Below, piece after piece: positions 60,719 to 64,000 of a stretch of DNA of 64,000 nucleotides. Under the pieces are notes generated by a model. That model was not told where the DNA came from, searched no databases, and was given only the letters and a program-made list of their open reading frames with translations. Both the position numbers and the translations under genes were made by a program. Every line of letters begins with the position of its first letter. Position 1 is the stretch's first letter. This DNA comes from UBA1952 sp965200035 (GTDB taxonomy: Bacteria > Bacteroidota > Bacteroidia > Chitinophagales > Chitinophagaceae). The stretch spans positions 2,046,001-2,110,000 of the forward strand of contig OZ241334.1 in the NCBI GenBank assembly GCA_965200035.1. The letters run 5' to 3'.

Positions 60719-60750
60719 GAGGTGCGTTGATCCACGCATTGGCGCACCTC
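60719..60750 (+). terminator. Hairpin between the giant gene and the PorP/SprF-like gene
   Basis: Eight-bp stem gaggtgcg with cgcacctc around a 16-base loop, 11 bases behind the stop codon. The trailing attattat is not a strong T-run, so it may attenuate rather than stop transcription into the partner gene. Confidence 0.5.
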
Positions 60751-60828
60751 ATTATTATACTGGTTGACACACCACACATCAATCAGAAGAATAAAAAAAT
60801 TCCAATTCACTTAATAACACTCGTGAGT

Positions 60829-61884
60829 ATGAAAAAATCTTTTCTTTTTGCCGCTGTAATGATTTCATTGGCTGCAGGAAAAGCCAGTGCGCAGGACATT
60901 CACTTTTCACAATTCTACGAAAACGCGATCTACCGTAATCCGGGACTGACCGGTATTTTCAGTGGTGATTACAAAGCCGGTGTCAACTATCGCACACAGT
61001 GGGGCAGCATCGCCAATCCATTCCAGACGGTGCTCGCTTCTGTAGAGATGCGCAAATCGCTCAATGAAGAAACAGGCGACTGCGTGAGCTTCGGCGTAAC
61101 GGCTTCCTACGATCATGCCGGCTCTATCAACTTCAACAGCATGCAGATTTACCCGGCCATCAATTACAATAAGGCGATGGAAGATGCGCACGGCAGCTAT
61201 CTCTCCGCAGGCTTTACCGCAGGCTATATTCAGCGCTCTGTAGATGCTACGAAAATGACGTTTGACAATCAGTATGTAAATGGCGGGTACAGCGGAGGCA
61301 ATCCGAATGGTGAGACGCTGGGATTTGGCAAGGTGAACCATTTTGATCTTGGCGCCGGTGTTTCTTTCAACAGCTCTGCGGGCAGCCATAATCAGGTGAA
61401 TTATTACATCGGTGGCGCTGCATTCCATGTGACCAAGCCTAAGGAGTCTTTCAATCCCAATGAATCATTTGTACGCCTGAGCGCCAAGTACAGCGGCAAC
61501 CTCGGTATCCGCTGGAACATCAATCAGCAATATGGTATCACCTTTCACGCCAATTATCTGAACCAGCAGCCGTATCAGGAAATCATCTTCGGCGGACTGG
61601 CAAGCTGGAAGCCGGTAGCAGAGGAAGGCACTACACCGCCTTTCGCAGTATATCTTGGTTGCTTCTATCGCGTAAGCGATGCGGTGATCCCGACAGTGAA
61701 AATTGACTGGCAGATGTATTCATTCACCGCTTCTTACGACGTGACTACCTCTTCGCTGAAACCGAATGTATCCAGCCAGGGCGGATGGGAATTTTCGATC
61801 TATGCCCGCGGCAAGACCAAGAAAAAAATGGATTACAACAAATGTCCGCGCTTTGAAGACGCAGTAGAAGGCAGCACTTTCTGA
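60829..61884 (+). CDS. PorP/SprF-family type IX secretion outer-membrane protein
   Basis: 351 residues from the ATG at 60829; the frame is open further left but the signal peptide KKSFLFAAVMISLAAGKASA then Q starts here. The mature start DIHFSQFYENAIYRNPGLTG is the signature of PorP/SprF proteins, followed by YKAGVNYRTQWGSIANPFQT and an alternating beta-barrel pattern to the end (FTASYDVTTSSLKPNVSSQG, GGWEFSIYARG). SprF-like proteins help deliver the type B sorting-domain protein encoded just upstream to the cell surface. Gene pairs of this kind are common in Bacteroidota. Confidence 0.93.
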   Translation: MKKSFLFAAVMISLAAGKASAQDIHFSQFYENAIYRNPGLTGIFSGDYKAGVNYRTQWGSIANPFQTVLASVEMRKSLNEETGDCVSFGVTASYDHAGSINFNSMQIYPAINYNKAMEDAHGSYLSAGFTAGYIQRSVDATKMTFDNQYVNGGYSGGNPNGETLGFGKVNHFDLGAGVSFNSSAGSHNQVNYYIGGAAFHVTKPKESFNPNESFVRLSAKYSGNLGIRWNINQQYGITFHANYLNQQPYQEIIFGGLASWKPVAEEGTTPPFAVYLGCFYRVSDAVIPTVKIDWQMYSFTASYDVTTSSLKPNVSSQGGWEFSIYARGKTKKKMDYNKCPRFEDAVEGSTF

Positions 61885-61903
61885 TAAAGCACACACGCAA
61901 CTT

Positions 61904-61935
61904 AAAAAAAGACTCACTAATTCAGTGAGCCTTTT
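61904..61935. terminator. Bidirectional terminator between the PorP/SprF-like gene and the PfkB gene
   Basis: Stem ctcact with agtgag around a five-base loop, extended by aaaag on the left and cttttg on the right with one mismatch, flanked by seven A on one side and T-rich sequence on the other. It sits between convergent genes. Confidence 0.7.
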
Positions 61936-61960
61936 GCTTTCAGGGAAATGATGCTCCGGA

Positions 61961-62887
61961 TTACTCCACAATATCGATATCAAAATTGACCAGCTCTACA
62001 AACTCTTCCATGCGGCGGTCAATGTCTTTTTTGCCGATCTCCTTCATGCGCTCAGGGCCAAACTTCTCTACGCAGAAAGAAGCCATGGCAGAGCCTACGA
62101 TGATGGCTGTTTTCATGTTCTCAAAAGAGATGTCCTTCGTTTTGGCGAGATGACCGATGAAGCCTCCGGCAAACGTATCGCCGGCGCCGGTTGGGTCGAA
62201 TACTTCTTCCAGCGGCAGCGCCGGTGCAAAGAATACCTGACGGTTGTGGAACAGCAGCGCGCCATGTTCACCCTTCTTAATAATCAGGTATTTTGGGCCC
62301 ATCTCCTGGATCTTCATAGCTGCTTTCACAAGGCTGAACTCGCCGCTGAGCTGGCGCGCTTCCGCATCATTCACCATCAGTACATCCACCTTCTTGATGA
62401 CTTCTTTCAGATCATCCAGCGCAGTTTCCATCCAGAAGTTCATCGTATCCATCACAATCAGCTTCGGGCGCTTTTTCATTTGATTGATGACGCTTAACTG
62501 GACAGCCGGTACAAGATTGCCGAGCATCAGAAACTCACAATCCTGGTAGCCGTCAGGGATTTGCGGATTGAACTGAGCTAGTACATTCAGGTCTGTCACA
62601 AGTGTATCGCGCGTATTCATATCCATGTGGTAGCGGCCACTCCAAAAGAAGCTTTTGCCATCTTTTACTACTTCCACGCCGTCGAACTGTACGCCGCGGG
62701 CACGCAACTGCTCAATCTCCTCCTGCGGGAAATCTCCGCCGATAATAGATACCTGCTTGATGGGCTGATAAAAGTTGGAAGCAGACCAGGCCACATAAGT
62801 AGCCGAGCCGCCGACAATGCGGTCAACCTTACCAAAAGGAGTCTCCAGCGCATCGAACGCCATGGTGCCAATTACTACAAGCGACAT
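61961..62887 (-). CDS. PfkB-family sugar kinase
   Basis: 308 residues. A ribokinase-like fold with LVVIGTMAFDALETPFGK and RIVGGSATYVAWSASNF for substrate binding, MVNDAEARQLSG in the middle and the ATP/catalytic motif EVFDPTGAGDTFAGGFIGHL near residue 235 (catalytic Asp in GAGD). Such proteins phosphorylate sugars or nucleosides (ribose, adenosine, fructose derivatives); the substrate cannot be fixed. A candidate -7 box lies upstream. Confidence 0.93.
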   Translation of the reverse strand: MSLVVIGTMAFDALETPFGKVDRIVGGSATYVAWSASNFYQPIKQVSIIGGDFPQEEIEQLRARGVQFDGVEVVKDGKSFFWSGRYHMDMNTRDTLVTDLNVLAQFNPQIPDGYQDCEFLMLGNLVPAVQLSVINQMKKRPKLIVMDTMNFWMETALDDLKEVIKKVDVLMVNDAEARQLSGEFSLVKAAMKIQEMGPKYLIIKKGEHGALLFHNRQVFFAPALPLEEVFDPTGAGDTFAGGFIGHLAKTKDISFENMKTAIIVGSAMASFCVEKFGPERMKEIGKKDIDRRMEEFVELVNFDIDIVE

Positions 62888-62922
62888 ATTGAATTAAGTT
62901 GTGTTGAAATTTTTTTCAGCCG

Positions 62923-62930
62923 CGAAAGTA
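62923..62930 (-). promoter_or_regulatory. Candidate -7 box of the PfkB gene
   Basis: On the minus strand TACTTTCG, one base from TAnnTTTG, 35 bases before the ATG at 62887. Confidence 0.4.
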
Positions 62931-62966
62931 CGGCGGGAATCGGTAAACAAGAGCTTGCCTGTGGCA

Positions 62967-63641
62967 TTAATTATTGTGCCCGTTCCTGCCCGTAAGCATC
63001 GGCACAAAGGAAAAATCGCCCAGCGTTTCTTCTGTTATATTGCCTTCTTTGTCTTTCAGAATGCGCATCATCTTCTGGCCGCGCTCATCGCCTACCGGAA
63101 CAACCATAAAGCCACCGGGCTTCAATTGCGTCACTAATTTGGGCGGAATGGATGGCGCTGCCGCCGTGATAATGATCTTATCGAAAGGAGCGTACGAAGG
63201 CAGTCCCTCATAGCCATCTCCGTAGAACCGGCGGATATTCGGGTATCTTTTGATGAAGAAAAAATTTCCTACAAAATCATACAGTTCTTTTTGCCGCTCA
63301 ATACTATACACCTGTGCGCCCAGCTCTGCCAGCACACAAGCCTGGTAAGCGCTGCCCGTGCCGATCTCCAAAATTTTATCAAACTTCTTTACATCCAGTA
63401 GCTGCGATTGATAGGCTACGGTATAAGGCTGTGAAATAGTCTGCCCCGCTGTAATGGGGAATGCCCGGTCTTCGTAAGCGATCCGTTCGAAGGCAGAGTC
63501 CAGAAAAAAGTGACGGGGAATTGCCTCGATGGCTGTCAGCACCCGCTCATCCTTAACGCCTTTCGTTCTTAATAGCTGTATCAAATCCCTGCGCAGCGCC
63601 TTATGCCGGTAATCATCCTCTTTTTCCTTACTGTGAAGCAT
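62967..63641 (-). CDS. pcm: Protein-L-isoaspartate O-methyltransferase
   Basis: 224 residues. It methylates isoaspartyl residues to start repair of aged proteins. Family marks: RHFFLDSAFERIAYEDRAFP, ITAGQTISQPYTVAYQSQLL, ILEIGTGSAYQACVLAELGA (SAM site), VYSIERQKELYDF, FYGDGYEGLPSYAPFDKIII with TAAAPSIPP, and LKPGGFMVVPVG. Length is normal. It is divergent from pdxA; the gap of about 97 bases holds a TATCTTTA on each strand that may serve as -7 boxes. Confidence 0.96.
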   Translation of the reverse strand: MLHSKEKEDDYRHKALRRDLIQLLRTKGVKDERVLTAIEAIPRHFFLDSAFERIAYEDRAFPITAGQTISQPYTVAYQSQLLDVKKFDKILEIGTGSAYQACVLAELGAQVYSIERQKELYDFVGNFFFIKRYPNIRRFYGDGYEGLPSYAPFDKIIITAAAPSIPPKLVTQLKPGGFMVVPVGDERGQKMMRILKDKEGNITEETLGDFSFVPMLTGRNGHNN

Positions 63642-63738
63642 TTCGTAAAGATAATTCTGCGTTTCGGGAAAAGGGAAGATGACAGCACCAGAGGCAAAAA
63701 ATTATGTAATCGCCCCTTCTGCTATTATCTTTAACCCT

Positions 63739-64000
63739 ATGCTAGAAAAACCAGTGATCGGCATTACGATCGGAGATCTGAATGGTGTAGGACCGGAAGT
63801 AATTCTCAAAACATTTTCTGACAACCGCATGCTTGAGCTGTGCACTCCTGTGCTGTTCGCCTCCGCCAAGCTCATCAACTTCTACCGCAACCTGCTGCCG
63901 GAATATCCCTTTAACTATCATGCAATAAAAGACTTTGAGTCGCTGAAAGAAAACAATATCAACCTATTCAACTGCTGGGAGGAAGAAGTGCCTGTGCAGC
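63739..64000 (+). CDS. pdxA: 4-hydroxythreonine-4-phosphate dehydrogenase, N-terminal part (runs off the right edge)
   Basis: 87 codons are visible. The start KPVIGITIGDLNGVGPEVIL is the classic PdxA N-terminus (GDPxGIGPE type), and LFASAKLINFYRNLLPEYPF with FNCWEEEVPVQ agrees with Bacteroidota PdxA. It acts in the DXP-dependent B6 pathway ahead of PdxJ. The ATG at 63739 is preferred; an in-frame ATG at 63679 would add 20 residues that do not resemble the family, and a TATCTTTA lies between the two. Confidence 0.92.
   Translation, partial: MLEKPVIGITIGDLNGVGPEVILKTFSDNRMLELCTPVLFASAKLINFYRNLLPEYPFNYHAIKDFESLKENNINLFNCWEEEVPVQ

Overview
The window looks like chromosomal DNA of a Bacteroidota bacterium, most plausibly a Chitinophagales/Chitinophagaceae-type organism. 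This rests on several -7 boxes of the Bacteroidota form TAnnTTTG, the absence of clear Shine-Dalgarno sites, a PKD-repeat giant protein with a gliding-motility/type IX secretion C-terminus followed by a PorP/SprF-like gene, an UpxY-type antiterminator, a propeller sensor kinase with a LytTR regulator, and HU, THX and RsgA of the expected kind. No rRNA, tRNA, CRISPR array or insertion sequence was found. Genus-level identity is inference.

Layout. 1-9.1 kb is mixed housekeeping: the start of a secreted protein, a LytTR/sensor-kinase pair, a secreted PPC-domain protein, glnS, a small secreted protein, a chromate transporter, a 47-residue membrane peptide and pdxH. 9.2-48.6 kb is a large exopolysaccharide/capsule locus. 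It opens with a PHP-type tyrosine phosphatase, a Wza-like export lipoprotein and a Wzc-like tyrosine autokinase, closed by a terminator. A regulatory node follows (winged-helix regulator plus UpxY antiterminator with a consensus -7 box), then a decayed methyltransferase gene lying antisense in a 1 kb leader. The main operon starts with a Wzm/Wzt ABC exporter, continues with a low-GC sugar-modification block (two cupin ketoisomerases, two PLP aminotransferases, two hexapeptide acyltransferases, a GNAT/FemAB-like protein), a LegB-like/SDR/PtmE-like nucleotide-sugar block, many GT2 and GT4 glycosyltransferases, a secreted beta-helix protein and a GalE-like epimerase. It ends in a terminator near 40.1 kb. 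Convergent genes encode a multi-span membrane protein, UDP-glucuronate decarboxylase and UDP-glucose dehydrogenase; then come asnB, another glycosyltransferase and a phosphoglucose/phosphomannose isomerase.

48.7-53.2 kb is housekeeping again (THX, HU, RsgA, a MacB-like permease, pdxJ). 53.4-61.9 kb holds the 2423-residue repeat protein (14 PKD-like domains, 15 Cys-containing repeats, type B T9SS C-terminus) and its PorP/SprF-like partner. The end carries a PfkB kinase, pcm and the start of pdxA.

How it works together (inference): nucleotide sugars (UDP-GlcA/UDP-Xyl, an amino-dideoxyhexose of Fuc3NAc/Qui3NAc type, possibly a GDP-linked 6-deoxy-amino sugar) feed twelve recognisable glycosyltransferases. 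The glycan is exported by Wzm/Wzt, by Wza/Wzc or by both, under transcriptional control by the winged-helix/UpxY node and post-translational control by the kinase/phosphatase pair. The most unusual points are the mosaic wzt gene at the start of the low-GC block, the tandem ketoisomerases with a His-to-Tyr change, the frameshifted methyltransferase in the operon leader, the secreted beta-helix gene nested among glycosyltransferases, and an exact 681-bp three-repeat period inside the giant secreted protein.
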